A DNA stretch of 64,000 nt from Bartonella sp. ML69XJBT. GTDB lineage: Bacteria > Pseudomonadota > Alphaproteobacteria > Rhizobiales > Rhizobiaceae. Below, in pieces: positions 1 through 8,959 of the stretch (positions are counted from its first letter, which is position 1; each line of letters starts with the position of its first letter). A program made the translations under genes and the position numbers. The stretch is taken from assembly GCF_028618515.1 (NCBI RefSeq), contig NZ_JAQITB010000006.1, positions 34,850 through 98,849 of the forward strand, given 5' to 3'. The notes below the pieces were generated by a model. It worked only from the letters and a program-made list of their open reading frames with translations, was not told the origin of the DNA and made no database searches.

Positions 1-241
1 ATAACCACAGTGCAACAACAGTGGTGATGCCTAAGATGTCATCACGTTGCAAGTGAATGTATTGGTATTAGTGTTATAAAAAACTGTGGTTGATTTGATT
101 TTTGAATTGGAGGGCAGAAAGACAAATAAATGAATAAACACGGATAGAGCAGCAATATGTGATGTATCAACGAATGGTAGCAGGAGAGCTGCATTCTGAT
201 GCAAAAGACGAGAAAGGTTATTAAAATAATGGGGGGATATA
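1..241. other. Spacer upstream of the tail-collar gene, possible phage gene remnants
   Basis: No intact gene is visible. A short plus-strand frame running in from the window edge (about 3-53) ends with residues NHSATTVVMPKMS. This faintly recalls the NATVVYAIKS end of the next gene, so it may be the tail end of a decayed sister tail-fibre gene. A second short open stretch (about 141-224) contains EQQYVMYQRMVAGELHSD before a stop. Both are guesses at phage debris. The last bases hold a G-rich ribosome-binding site (GGGGGG, 232-237) for the next gene. Confidence 0.3.
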
Positions 242-1222
242 ATGTCTAATATTTATGACTGGTCGCTAAAGGCTGATGAAAATGCGCATTCAGATAGCAT
301 TATTAATTGGGCGGAAGGTCAACCACCTAGTTCTGTCAATGATAGTGCACGGGCGATGATGCAGCGTATACGTGAATATCTTGCGGATAATGGTGGCTCT
401 ATTGATTCAAATTTTATGATTAATGCAGAAGACAAAACAACATTAATCACGTTGAAGACAGTTTCACCTATAGAGAAATACAAGAATGATATCATCATAC
501 GTTTTAAAGCCCGTGGTGTAAACATTGGCATGACGAAAATAATCGTTAATAATATAGGAGAAAAGCACATCTATAAAGCTAGCGATACAGGTATTATACC
601 ATTAGAAGGTGGAGAACTACAAACGAATGGTATTTATGAAATGGTATATAATGGCAACATTTCCATAAAAGATCATGATGGCTGGTATCTCCTAAACCCT
701 ACACCTCTTCCGCCACCAAAGGTAGAAACTTTTCCCTCAGGATTTATTGCGACATTTGCTATGCAAGAGGTACCAAAGGGTTGGCTTTTATGCGATGGTG
801 CAACCTATGAGCGTAAAGATTATCCGCAATTGTTTAAGGCAATAGGCGATAAATGGGGAAAAGACAGCAATACAACCTTTAAAGTTCCAGACTTTAGAGG
901 GTTGTTTTTACGTGGTTTTGATGATGGTCGTGGTCTAGATACAGATCGACAGTTTGCAGATGAGCAACAAGATAGCATAAAATCACATACGCATATTTGC
1001 ACCATTGAGGAAGCAGGTGGGCATACGCATAACTTTCAATATAATGGAGTTGGATGGAGTGCCAATGACATTGGTAGAAGGAATCCCTTTTATCACTATG
1101 AAGTCATGACAGGCAGGACGCAGTCGGCTGGTGCGCACACACATAAGGTAACCATTTCTTCGACCGGTGAAACAGAAACGCGACCTGTTAATGCAACAGT
1201 TGTTTATGCTATAAAATCATGA
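242..1222 (+). CDS. Phage tail-collar domain protein (tail fibre/receptor-binding like)
   Basis: This 326-residue protein has the architecture of a phage tail-fibre or collar protein. The N-terminus (about 1-50) has the INWAEGQPPSSVNDSARAMM pattern often seen at the start of rhizobial and Bartonella tail-fibre proteins. Residues about 165-225 form a tail-collar domain: PSGFIATFAMQEVPKGWLLC, then DGATYERKDYPQLF and VPDFRGLFLRGFDDG. The C-terminus is His-rich (SHTHICT, GGHTHNF, GAHTHKV), typical of metal-binding fibre tips. A strong G-run ribosome-binding site precedes the ATG. No other virion gene lies in the window, so this is an orphan prophage gene, either a remnant or retained for an unknown use. 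The family assignment is firm; function in this cell is unknown. Confidence 0.85.
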   Translation: MSNIYDWSLKADENAHSDSIINWAEGQPPSSVNDSARAMMQRIREYLADNGGSIDSNFMINAEDKTTLITLKTVSPIEKYKNDIIIRFKARGVNIGMTKIIVNNIGEKHIYKASDTGIIPLEGGELQTNGIYEMVYNGNISIKDHDGWYLLNPTPLPPPKVETFPSGFIATFAMQEVPKGWLLCDGATYERKDYPQLFKAIGDKWGKDSNTTFKVPDFRGLFLRGFDDGRGLDTDRQFADEQQDSIKSHTHICTIEEAGGHTHNFQYNGVGWSANDIGRRNPFYHYEVMTGRTQSAGAHTHKVTISSTGETETRPVNATVVYAIKS

Positions 1223-1259
1223 GGTTTTTGGATAATTAATAAACTATCCGCTATTGATG

Positions 1260-1298
1260 ATAGCAAATGATGCGGAGCAAATCGGCGTCATTTGCTAT
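1260..1298. terminator. Hairpin after the tail-collar gene
   Basis: A 14-base arm ATAGCAAATGATGC pairs with GCGTCATTTGCTAT across an 11-base loop, with a single T-G wobble. It lies 38 bases after the stop of the tail-collar gene. No U-run follows, so intrinsic termination is only a guess; it could instead protect an mRNA 3' end. Confidence 0.35.
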
Positions 1299-2417
1299 GC
1301 AAGCCCTAAATGATTCATATGTCATTCATTGAAATATTTGAGAATGCTAAAAACGATATTTAACGATTTTTAGGTTGGTCATTTTAGAGGTTACGTGGTG
1401 AGATGTGGAACCTATTACAAGAAAAAACACTTAAAATTACGTTTTTTTGTCAATACGAGCGTACGAAAAAGTTCATAAAAGCCCTTGGAATTTATGGCAA
1501 AGGGAATGATCCGTATAAAAGCGCATTTTTCATTATGGTATTTTCATAAACTAAAACATTATTACCAATTTAGCTATTATTATAATAACTTTAGTTATTA
1601 TTTTTCTTGACCAACCCACTACGATTATCTCTATTTACATATCAGAAATAGCCTCAGTAGTTTATCATCTGATAAAGCACGTAACTAGCAAATACAATTG
1701 TTTTATTTGTTAATACAAATTGCTTTTATAAAAAGATACAGATTTAAATGAAATATTTTAGAAAGGAGAGCTCTCTGCGTTCAAGAATTTAATTAGCAAT
1801 ATGTTTTAATTTTAAAATTCAAGGTTCAGATCATGATAAAGGAATATTATCAGATGATAAAGATGCGTTAATGATGTGAGACTCCATGGACTTCTTATTA
1901 CCATAATGTGGATATCATTATAAAGGATAGCATTACCATATATGAGCTTGATTAATTTATCCGCACACCATCATAAGTTTGTGTAGCGTTTTCAGTTAAG
2001 TTTTTAATTTTTATATTGTCAAATATATGGAGTTTTTTCAAATGCGCAGTTTATCATGAATCGGCAATTATTCTTATGTGATAGATTATTTTCTTTTTTC
2101 AATTTCTAGATGCGTCTTAAAGACGGTTCATAAGAGGGTAATATTAAGTACTTTCTCAAAAGTTTTTTCGCACACATTCTTTTCTTGTATGATGTGTGAA
2201 GTGATGTCTTTTAATTATGAACAAGGATAAAAACAAAGAAACATGCTGATATTTGATGCTCTCATTCAATACAAAAAGCAATCATTTTATAAATCAAAGT
2301 ATTAATGAAAAGTAGTTGCTAATTTAAAACAAAATGACTTCTTAACGGATCTGTATATTTCAACTTGTCATATTGTCATATGGCTTAATTTTTTAATTAA
2401 AAAAATTGAACATTTTG
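1299..2417. other. Long AT-rich gap; possible decayed integrase-family remnant at about 2110-2310
   Basis: No open frame of coding quality is seen over 1.1 kb. The segment 2110-2310 resembles the upstream part of the integrase relic near 35.56-35.75 kb: both contain a GACGGTTCAT-AAGAG core followed by CTCTCATTCAATA and ATCATT-TATAAATCAA in the same order. This suggests a more decayed member of that family on the minus strand. Two mirrored motifs, TTATCATCTGATAA (about 1664) and TTATCAGATGATAA (about 1848), also occur. An AT-rich palindromic stretch (2385-2407) just past the end of hmuV may mark the end of that operon. Confidence 0.35.
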
Positions 2418-3212
2418 TCATAGGCAGGATGCAGTTTGAGGGAGTATGAATGGTACATCTGCTTTAGGTAATTCAGAAACATTTAAAGCACAGTGATAAA
2501 CCTCACGGAGGTTTTGTGTTGTCAAAACAGTAGAGACACTTCCCTCGCAATGAATTTCTCCTTGCTTTAGCAATATCATTTTATCTGCATAATGTGCGGC
2601 AAGATTGAGATCGTGGAGAACAGCAAGAACGCCACCACCACAACGGGCAAAATTCTTGGCAATATCCATAACGACAATTTGATGTTGAATATCGAGGCTT
2701 GCAATAGGCTCATCTAAGATCATCCAACGAGGAATTCCACGATAAACCGGTTCCCATATTTGGCAAAGGACACGAGCCAATTGCACTCTAGCCTGTTCTC
2801 CTCCCGATAGTTGGTGATAATATCGGGTGCTATAGTCAGTAAGACCAACACGGTCTAAAGCTTTTTGGGTAAGATTTTGCAATTCAACTTTGGAAATAGT
2901 ACATTGGTTTACAGAGAGACCAAGCGCAACCACTTCATGGACTAAGAATGGAAAGGCAAGCACTGTTGATTGTGGTAACACGGCACGCATCTTTGCCATT
3001 TCAGACGTTTTTGTTTGGCTAACATCATGATCATTTAAAGTCATTTTTCCACTGTAGGGAATCTCTCCACTCAATGCTTTAATGAAAGTACTTTTGCCAG
3101 AGCCATTGGGACCGATAATAACAGTGAGAGCACCATTTTTTGCTTGAAAATTGATGTGGTTGAGTATTTGTTTTTTTCCGCGTTGAACGCAAATATGTGT
3201 TGCTTCAATCAT
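2418..3212 (-). CDS. hmuV: Heme ABC transporter ATP-binding protein HmuV
   Basis: This ATPase powers heme import across the inner membrane with permease HutC and binding protein HutB. The 264 residues contain a Walker A motif (GPNGSGKST), the ABC signature (LSGGEQAR), a Walker B motif (WMILDEP) and a switch His (AVLHDLN), as in the FecE/HmuV group. I chose the ATG at 3212 (MIEATHICV) because it overlaps the hutC stop as ATGA and has a GAGGAG ribosome-binding site; an in-frame start 12 codons upstream is less likely. It is the last gene of hemS-hutB-hutC-hmuV, so translation is probably coupled to hutC. Confidence 0.93.
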   Translation of the reverse strand: MIEATHICVQRGKKQILNHINFQAKNGALTVIIGPNGSGKSTFIKALSGEIPYSGKMTLNDHDVSQTKTSEMAKMRAVLPQSTVLAFPFLVHEVVALGLSVNQCTISKVELQNLTQKALDRVGLTDYSTRYYHQLSGGEQARVQLARVLCQIWEPVYRGIPRWMILDEPIASLDIQHQIVVMDIAKNFARCGGGVLAVLHDLNLAAHYADKMILLKQGEIHCEGSVSTVLTTQNLREVYHCALNVSELPKADVPFILPQTASCL

Positions 3213-4306
3213 GAAAAATTTGCTCCTCGTTTGCGTATAAGGATCCACAAGAAGAAAGGAGCGCCAACAAGTGCTGTAACGATTCCAATTGGCAATTCTG
3301 CTGGAGCAACAATTAAACGCGCAAAGGTATCAGCAAAAATAAGCAATGCTGCTCCCAAAAGAGCAGAGCAGGGGATGAGGTAGCGGTGATCTGGACCAAT
3401 AAGTTGACGTAAAATATGTGGAACAACAATACCAATAAAACCAATACCACCACTGACAGCAACAGCGCTACCACACATGAGAGCAACAAGGAAAATGGCA
3501 ATGTTTTTAACGCGCTGGATATGGAAACCAATATGACCAGCAACGGCTTCTCCAAGTGCAAGAGCATTAAGTGCGCGTGATAAAAGGGGAGAAAAAAGCA
3601 GACCAACACAGATAAAAGGGAGAATAAGCCAAACTTTTAGCCATGTTGCACCCGCAAGAGAACCAAGATTCCAAAAAGTAATATCACGTAATTGTTGGTC
3701 ATTTGCGATAAAGAGCAATGTTCCAACAACAGCACTGCTTAAAGCACCAAGAGCGATACCGGCAAGAAGCATGGTCGCAATAGAGGTACAACTGTGATGT
3801 GTTGCTATTGTATAAAGAACAATTGTTGAGAGAAGTCCGCCACAAAAGGCACCTATGATAACTTTATAAGGCTCTAAAAAAGATGCTAATGAAACTGGGA
3901 AGGCGATACCGATAACAATTGCCAAAACAGCACCAAGACCAGCACCTGCTGATACACCTATAATTCCAGGATCTGCGAGAGGGTTGCGGAAAAGTCCCTG
4001 CATGAGAACGCCAGAAACAGCTAGAGATGCTCCAATCAATAACCCTAAGATAACACGGGGAAGCCTAATATCAACAAATATGAGATAATCACGCGTTTTA
4101 CTACTTACTGAAAAATCTTGTGTAAGCATAATATGAAAGAAATTAAAGAGAGAAACCTTTGAAGCACCATTCAAAAGTCCACCCAAAATACTTAAAAGAA
4201 GGAATATAATGAGACCTAGTAAGACAATCGCTCTCAAATTTGTATAGTTGATTTTTTTACTCTGTTTTGTCTCAGGTGCATACATTATGGATGTATCATC
4301 TAACAT
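3209..4306 (-). CDS. hutC: Heme ABC transporter permease HutC (FecCD family)
   Basis: This 365-residue FecCD-type permease has about ten hydrophobic segments. Family landmarks are LRLPR-type DIRLPRVILGLLIGASLA, then GVLMQGLFRNPLADPGIIGV near residues 100-120 and GGIGFIGIVVPHILRQLIGP near 290-310, the loop that contacts the ATPase. It would form the inner-membrane heme channel with HmuV. The gene starts 5 bases after hutB ends and overlaps hmuV by ATGA, indicating a tight operon. An alternative in-frame ATG lies seven codons downstream. Substrate assignment rests on neighbours hemS, hutB and hutA. Confidence 0.92.
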   Translation of the reverse strand: MLDDTSIMYAPETKQSKKINYTNLRAIVLLGLIIFLLLSILGGLLNGASKVSLFNFFHIMLTQDFSVSSKTRDYLIFVDIRLPRVILGLLIGASLAVSGVLMQGLFRNPLADPGIIGVSAGAGLGAVLAIVIGIAFPVSLASFLEPYKVIIGAFCGGLLSTIVLYTIATHHSCTSIATMLLAGIALGALSSAVVGTLLFIANDQQLRDITFWNLGSLAGATWLKVWLILPFICVGLLFSPLLSRALNALALGEAVAGHIGFHIQRVKNIAIFLVALMCGSAVAVSGGIGFIGIVVPHILRQLIGPDHRYLIPCSALLGAALLIFADTFARLIVAPAELPIGIVTALVGAPFFLWILIRKRGANFS

Positions 4307-4311
4307 TTCTA

Positions 4312-5205
4312 TCAGCTCTTACCATTTTGTTTTGCACCATAAAATATATTAATAAGTTCTCTTGATGCATCTGCAGTACGCGGACCAAATCCTAAAAGAT
4401 ACATAACATCCATCTGTGCGATGGCATGATTTTTCGCAGCAGTTGTTGCTTGAACTGCTGGTATAGCTAAAATCTTTTCAATGTTAGTGGATTTTCCACC
4501 GTGCTTTACAAGTAAGATAACGTCAGGGTTTGCTTTCAATAACGCTTCACTATTGAGCAGTTTGTATCCTTTATAATCGGAGATGGCATTGATACCACCT
4601 GAAAGCTTTATCATACCATCGGCTGCTGTATCTGTTCCAGATGCCATAACGCGGTCATTTTGTACAGATAGAACAAAAAGGACACGCTTTGGTTTTGTTA
4701 CTTTTGCTAAAAGTGCATCATTATTTACAAAATCACGGCTTATTTTTTCAATTAATGCAGTTGCTTGTTCTTCACGATGAATGGCTTTTCCAACAATGCG
4801 AACCTTTTCTATAACACTTTCACGAGAGTAGTTTTCTGGTACAATCACTATAGGGATAGAAGTTTTTTTAAGAATATCAATTGTTGAAGCAGGACCACTT
4901 CCTTCAATGAGCAATATGCCTTCTGGAGCAAGCGAGAGAACCCCTTCAGGTGATAAGGCACGCATATATCCAAGGACAGGAAGTTTGAGTGCTTCTTGCG
5001 GATAAACGCTTGTACTATCACGAGCTACAAGTTGATTTTGAGCTCCTAACGCGTAAACGATTTCTGTAAGAGAACCACCGATAGAAACGATTTTTGCATT
5101 TTCAGAAAAGTGCGTTGTAGGCTCAGCGATTACTGTTTGAGAAAAAACAGAAAAAGAAAGCAGTATCAAAATACTGAAGAATCTCTGTAAGAAAAGTATA
5201 GCCAT
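4312..5205 (-). CDS. hutB: Periplasmic heme-binding protein HutB
   Basis: This is the solute-binding component of the heme ABC importer (297 residues). An N-terminal signal peptide is visible (hydrophobic FFSILILLSFSVFSQTVIA, cleavage probably after VIA). The mature part has the cluster 9 / FepB-like fold landmarks: IVSIGGSLTEIVYALG, LVARDSTSVYPQEALKLPVLG and LLNSEALLKANPDVILL. In this family the protein captures heme after it crosses the outer membrane through HutA and hands it to HutC. It lies 16 bases after hemS and 5 bases before hutC. Confidence 0.9.
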   Translation of the reverse strand: MAILFLQRFFSILILLSFSVFSQTVIAEPTTHFSENAKIVSIGGSLTEIVYALGAQNQLVARDSTSVYPQEALKLPVLGYMRALSPEGVLSLAPEGILLIEGSGPASTIDILKKTSIPIVIVPENYSRESVIEKVRIVGKAIHREEQATALIEKISRDFVNNDALLAKVTKPKRVLFVLSVQNDRVMASGTDTAADGMIKLSGGINAISDYKGYKLLNSEALLKANPDVILLVKHGGKSTNIEKILAIPAVQATTAAKNHAIAQMDVMYLLGFGPRTADASRELINIFYGAKQNGKS

Positions 5206-5221
5206 CTTTGATTTTACCTTC

Positions 5222-6265
5222 CTACGCGATTATTGCTTCTTGACATGAGGGCAAACTATTCAATAATGAGCGCCAATCCTCACGTTCTTTCTGTCCCTCC
5301 TTGCGCATACCAAAGAATTGAACAATCATTTCACCATTTTTATCGAAAACTTCAAGTGAACTGACAGAACCATCACTGGTAGGTTTGCGAACACACCATA
5401 CGTTTTCAATACCGGAAACAAGTAAATGCAGGTCAAATTTATGATCGAGAATATTAAGCCACGGTCCCACCTGCTTAATGTTTTTCACTTGCCCAGTGAA
5501 AATCTGAATACATCCCCTGTTACCAACAAAGCACATAATAGGTATTTCCTGCTCTGCAACTTTTTCGAGCATCATCTCAACAGCTTCTACCTTTAATTCA
5601 TAAGCAAACTCACGACCTGCATATTTTACAGCATCATGTCGATTAATTTTAAACTCAGAAATAATCTTGTGAAGTTGGTGCACATCGGTCATATTCCTCC
5701 AACGATCTTGGAACTTCTCAACATCCAACTCTGTTGTGTTATATTGGATTGGAGTAGAAGCAGGAAGGACATCAAGAACAGATGATTGGTCCTCATGAAG
5801 CAACTGTTCAATAAGTCTACCCCATTCTTTCATATTCGTTGTGTCTTTAGCATAGAGTTTTAAAATAGCGACACCATATTGATCAAAAAATTGCAAACTC
5901 TTTGTAGGTTTTCCAAGAACAATCACTTCATACTCGAAACCGAATTTCCATTGTTTTGAAAAAATACGCAAATCGATTTCACCAAGTGTGATAGGGACGT
6001 GTTCATGTTGAACAACTTTTTCAAAACATCCTGTAATTTCGTGAACAGCATGTTCATTACGTGTCAAAGCCATAATCGTTCCAAGCTGAGGAGCGTTTTC
6101 TAAGAAAGTTGCAATATCAGCTTTGAGTCTTTTTGCTTTTCCAATTGTACAATAAGCAGCAACAAGTTCTGCTTCAGATATGCCAATAGAAACCGCAAAA
6201 TCGCGGTTTCGCATTTCTTTTTTTTCTTCACGCAAACGAATAATCATTTCAGCTGTATATGACAT
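5222..6265 (-). CDS. hemS: Hemin-degrading/heme-transfer factor HemS
   Basis: This cytoplasmic heme-handling protein (347 residues) is of the HemS/ChuS/PhuS family, made of two tandem structural repeats, visible here as halves around 1-175 and 180-347. Landmarks include NEHAVHEITGCFEKV, GEIDLRIFSKQWKFGFEYE, a second-half counterpart FVGNRGCIQIFTGQV, and LEVFDKNGEMIVQFFGMR. Relatives bind imported heme and either degrade it or deliver it to an oxygenase; which applies here cannot be read from sequence. The ATG has a clear AAGGAAAG ribosome-binding site. It is the first gene of the hemS-hutB-hutC-hmuV unit. A small hairpin (6189-6210) sits in its early coding region. Confidence 0.93.
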   Translation of the reverse strand: MSYTAEMIIRLREEKKEMRNRDFAVSIGISEAELVAAYCTIGKAKRLKADIATFLENAPQLGTIMALTRNEHAVHEITGCFEKVVQHEHVPITLGEIDLRIFSKQWKFGFEYEVIVLGKPTKSLQFFDQYGVAILKLYAKDTTNMKEWGRLIEQLLHEDQSSVLDVLPASTPIQYNTTELDVEKFQDRWRNMTDVHQLHKIISEFKINRHDAVKYAGREFAYELKVEAVEMMLEKVAEQEIPIMCFVGNRGCIQIFTGQVKNIKQVGPWLNILDHKFDLHLLVSGIENVWCVRKPTSDGSVSSLEVFDKNGEMIVQFFGMRKEGQKEREDWRSLLNSLPSCQEAIIA

Positions 6266-6322
6266 AGACTTTCCTTAATATTACTTGTACAGAGTTAACT
6301 TTTTAAATTTCACAATTCTAAG

Positions 6323-6365
6323 GCAATGGAGTGAACCATTCTCAACGAATGGTTCACTCCATTGC
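6323..6365. promoter_or_regulatory. Perfect 18-bp inverted repeat between hutA and hemS
   Basis: The left arm GCAATGGAGTGAACCATT (6323-6340) and right arm (6348-6365) are perfect reverse complements around a 7-base loop. The element lies 57 bases upstream of the hemS start and 170 bases past the hutA stop, with both genes on the minus strand. No T-run follows on either strand and GC content is moderate, so a simple intrinsic terminator is not well supported. Alternatives are an operator, an mRNA-processing hairpin that lets hutA and hemS be expressed at different levels, or a weak terminator. Confidence 0.55.
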
Positions 6366-6534
6366 AAATAAGCCCTTATTATCAACAGCAGAACAACCCC
6401 AAATTAATAAACCGAGAGGAGTGAAAGCGCTCCTTCCAAGTCTTTGTAATTTAAAGAACAATGAGAATAGAAACACAATAATTCATCCCTTTACTGATAC
6501 AATTTCCCATTGATCTCATGGTCAACAGAAGCGA

Positions 6535-8715
6535 CTAAAACTTTTGCATAAACGACACTTTAAAATTACGACCAGGCTGGCTATAATAGTCTTTTGGTGT
6601 CGAACTATCACCCGAGGGAAGATCCGATATATTCCAATATTTTTTATTGAAAAGATTATAAACACCCGCTCTTATAATTGGCCCCTTTTCACCAAAAGGT
6701 TTCCACCAACTTGATACATCAACAACTTCATAGCCAGGAACTTTCTGATAGTCAGATTTTCCAGAAACTTTGTCACGTTTGGCTACTACAGTAAGTACAG
6801 CATCCGTTCCCCAAGTTTCTTGCCCATATCCTAAATTGATAACCGCTTTCAAAGGCGAAATTGAGTTAAGGTACTCATTTTTATCAAGATCTTTTCCTTG
6901 CGAATAAGAAAGAGAGAAGTTGCTATGGAAACCACTATAAAGAGCCAAATGTACCTTTGCTTCAGCACCCAAAATACGTACACGTGAACGATTCATATAA
7001 TGTCGACGTGCAAACATAAAATCTTCTGATGGACCTATATCGATAGCATCTATAAAGTCCTTATATTGATTAACAAAAGCACTGAGTGAACCACCAAAAT
7101 TCGCATCTCCATACCGTAGTCCGACATCATACCCATTGCTTGTTTCCGCTTTAAGATCAGGATTTCCTTTTACATAATAAGCAGAAGGTTTGATATAAGA
7201 GACGTAAAGTTCTGAAACACGTGGTGCACGGAAAGCTTGTGCCCATTGAGCATACAATGTTACTTGATTACGAACATCCCATTCTACGCGTAACTTAGGA
7301 GAAAAATGTGCCCCATTTCTTTCAGGAGGAAAAGGATCTGAAATGAGAGCTTTCTCATAAGAAGAAGTTTTTTGAGGGATATATTTATACCAATCGTAAC
7401 GAACTCCAGGTGTTACACGGAAATGATTATCCGCAAAACCAATTTCATTTTCAAAAGCTAAACCAAAATTATAGCTATGCGTATCTGGTGAATCTGATCG
7501 GTTAGCAGGAACAAAGAGACATCCGCGTTCATTTTCTTTCAAATGACAATTATCTTTGCCTAGCAAATAATGATGCCATTTTGATGACAAAGCATTTGTG
7601 GCAAGCTTTAATGTGTGGCTTACAGTACCAATATTGACTTGTTTGTGGGCATCAACATTTAAACCATAATTAGTATTATTGACAAGATTATCCCTTAAAT
7701 AGTCTCCTTTTGGAGCTCTAACACGAACGCCAGTCGTAATATCATTATTTGATTGTTTTAGCCAATAAAGTTTCCCATGAAATGCATCAAAAAACGTATC
7801 CCCATTGCCATTGTAATTATAAGACAAAGAAAGACGTTCACGATGTTTATTGTCTTGTTCATAAGCAGAACCTGGAACATACCTTTTGCCTATATTTAAT
7901 AAATGGGTGTTTCTATTATAATGAAAGCGTTCGGCTGTAAAACCAAGTCTATGATTGTCATTAAAGTATTGATGAACTTTAAAAAGGAAATTATTTTGGT
8001 CAAAATCAGTGGGATTTTTACGTGTGCGCTCATCATATCCCCCGACGGTCCCCATATTTTTGCGTTCATGACCTTTTGTATAAGAACCTTGGAAAAGCAA
8101 AAATGTTTGATAATTACGTACAGCAAAAGCTTGATTCACACGCCAACTATTATTAACAGAATCATAACCGCCCTTTACAAGACTACCCCAATTCTTTTCT
8201 TCAGTAATAAGATCTTCAGGATTAAGGGTACGCAAAGCGACAACCCCTCCCAGAGCACCAGATCCATAAAGACTAGAATCTGATCCTTGAATAATATCAA
8301 ATGCGGAAAGAGCGCTAAAATCAAACGTTGTATTTCCACTACTTCCACGATTTTTACGCAATATATCATCAAGCCATGGAACAACAATACCATCCATTGT
8401 GGTAAGCACACGCTGTGCATCTAAACCACGAAGCACAAAACTATTCTTATCTGTGTTGTAAGTGATAGACGGATCAAGACGACTAATATCATGAACATCA
8501 CTTATTTGTTTTCCATTAATATCCTTAGCGGTGTTACGACTGGTCAGAATACTTACTGAATCCGAAGCGTCTTTTTTCCCTTTAATAACAATTGGTTTAA
8601 GCTCAATCAGATCATTTTTATTGCTGTTTTGTGCAAAAACAAATGAAGGGATACAGACCGACAATGCACTTAAAATTATGCAGCTCTTATGGATATTTTT
8701 TCGTCTTATTCGCAT
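6535..8715 (-). CDS. hutA: TonB-dependent heme receptor HutA
   Basis: This outer-membrane heme receptor has 726 residues. An N-terminal signal peptide (CIILSALSVCIPSFVFA) is followed by a TonB box-like stretch near IELKPIVIKG, a plug domain with DVHDISRLDPSITYN, VLRGLDAQRVLTTMDGIVV and SDSSLYGSGALGGVVALRT, and a 22-strand-type barrel. The barrel includes WAQAFRAPRVSELY and NPDLKAETSNGYDVGLRY, characteristic of heme and hemoglobin receptors, and ends with the aromatic FKVSFMQKF expected for barrel assembly. It is divergent from tonB, which should energise it. The 245-base region between the two starts is the likely iron-responsive control site. Confidence 0.94.
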   Translation of the reverse strand: MRIRRKNIHKSCIILSALSVCIPSFVFAQNSNKNDLIELKPIVIKGKKDASDSVSILTSRNTAKDINGKQISDVHDISRLDPSITYNTDKNSFVLRGLDAQRVLTTMDGIVVPWLDDILRKNRGSSGNTTFDFSALSAFDIIQGSDSSLYGSGALGGVVALRTLNPEDLITEEKNWGSLVKGGYDSVNNSWRVNQAFAVRNYQTFLLFQGSYTKGHERKNMGTVGGYDERTRKNPTDFDQNNFLFKVHQYFNDNHRLGFTAERFHYNRNTHLLNIGKRYVPGSAYEQDNKHRERLSLSYNYNGNGDTFFDAFHGKLYWLKQSNNDITTGVRVRAPKGDYLRDNLVNNTNYGLNVDAHKQVNIGTVSHTLKLATNALSSKWHHYLLGKDNCHLKENERGCLFVPANRSDSPDTHSYNFGLAFENEIGFADNHFRVTPGVRYDWYKYIPQKTSSYEKALISDPFPPERNGAHFSPKLRVEWDVRNQVTLYAQWAQAFRAPRVSELYVSYIKPSAYYVKGNPDLKAETSNGYDVGLRYGDANFGGSLSAFVNQYKDFIDAIDIGPSEDFMFARRHYMNRSRVRILGAEAKVHLALYSGFHSNFSLSYSQGKDLDKNEYLNSISPLKAVINLGYGQETWGTDAVLTVVAKRDKVSGKSDYQKVPGYEVVDVSSWWKPFGEKGPIIRAGVYNLFNKKYWNISDLPSGDSSTPKDYYSQPGRNFKVSFMQKF

Positions 8716-8777
8716 AACACATCATAACCTTTTCTTAAAACGACCCCTCTCTGGTTTGAAACTTCACATACAAAAAC

Positions 8778-8812
8778 GCTTGACTTACCGATAACAAATT
8801 AGCCTGTCAAGC
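8778..8812. promoter_or_regulatory. hutA/tonB divergent control region with GCTTGAC inverted repeat
   Basis: GCTTGAC (8778-8784) and GTCAAGC (8806-8812) form a spaced inverted repeat. On the minus strand the right arm gives a good -35 box, TTGACA (8805-8810), followed 17 bases later by TAAGTC (8782-8787) as a poor -10. That would place hutA transcription about 65 bases before its ATG. Bartonella heme genes are known to be controlled by iron regulators such as Irr acting at upstream boxes, so this is a candidate operator; the match to any specific published box was not verified. Confidence 0.4.
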
Positions 8813-8959
8813 AAGAGTGATTTGACTTCAGCACAAAACCACGGTGAAACCATATTAAACATGACAAAATCAGTCAAGAAAAAAAGTTGCAATTTCAAAA
8901 GAGCCTGTTTTAATGAAGGTAATACCGATATTAAGTTTAAATTATCAGCGGAAGAAACA

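Noticed and set aside
1575..1605. ATAATAACT/AGTTATTAT stem followed by T-rich sequence
   Set aside because: All A/T pairs with a two-base loop; such stems are common by chance in this AT-rich spacer, so it was not called a terminator.
6189..6210. 8-bp inverted repeat GAAACCGC/GCGGTTTC in early hemS
   Set aside because: Short enough to be expected by chance within coding sequence; mentioned only in the hemS entry.
6331..6513. 60-codon frame between hutA and hemS
   Set aside because: It begins inside the left arm of the perfect inverted repeat and has no ribosome-binding site or protein-like pattern.
7903..8283. 126-codon plus-strand open frame
   Set aside because: It is antisense to hutA plug and barrel coding sequence and has no ribosome-binding site or recognisable domain.
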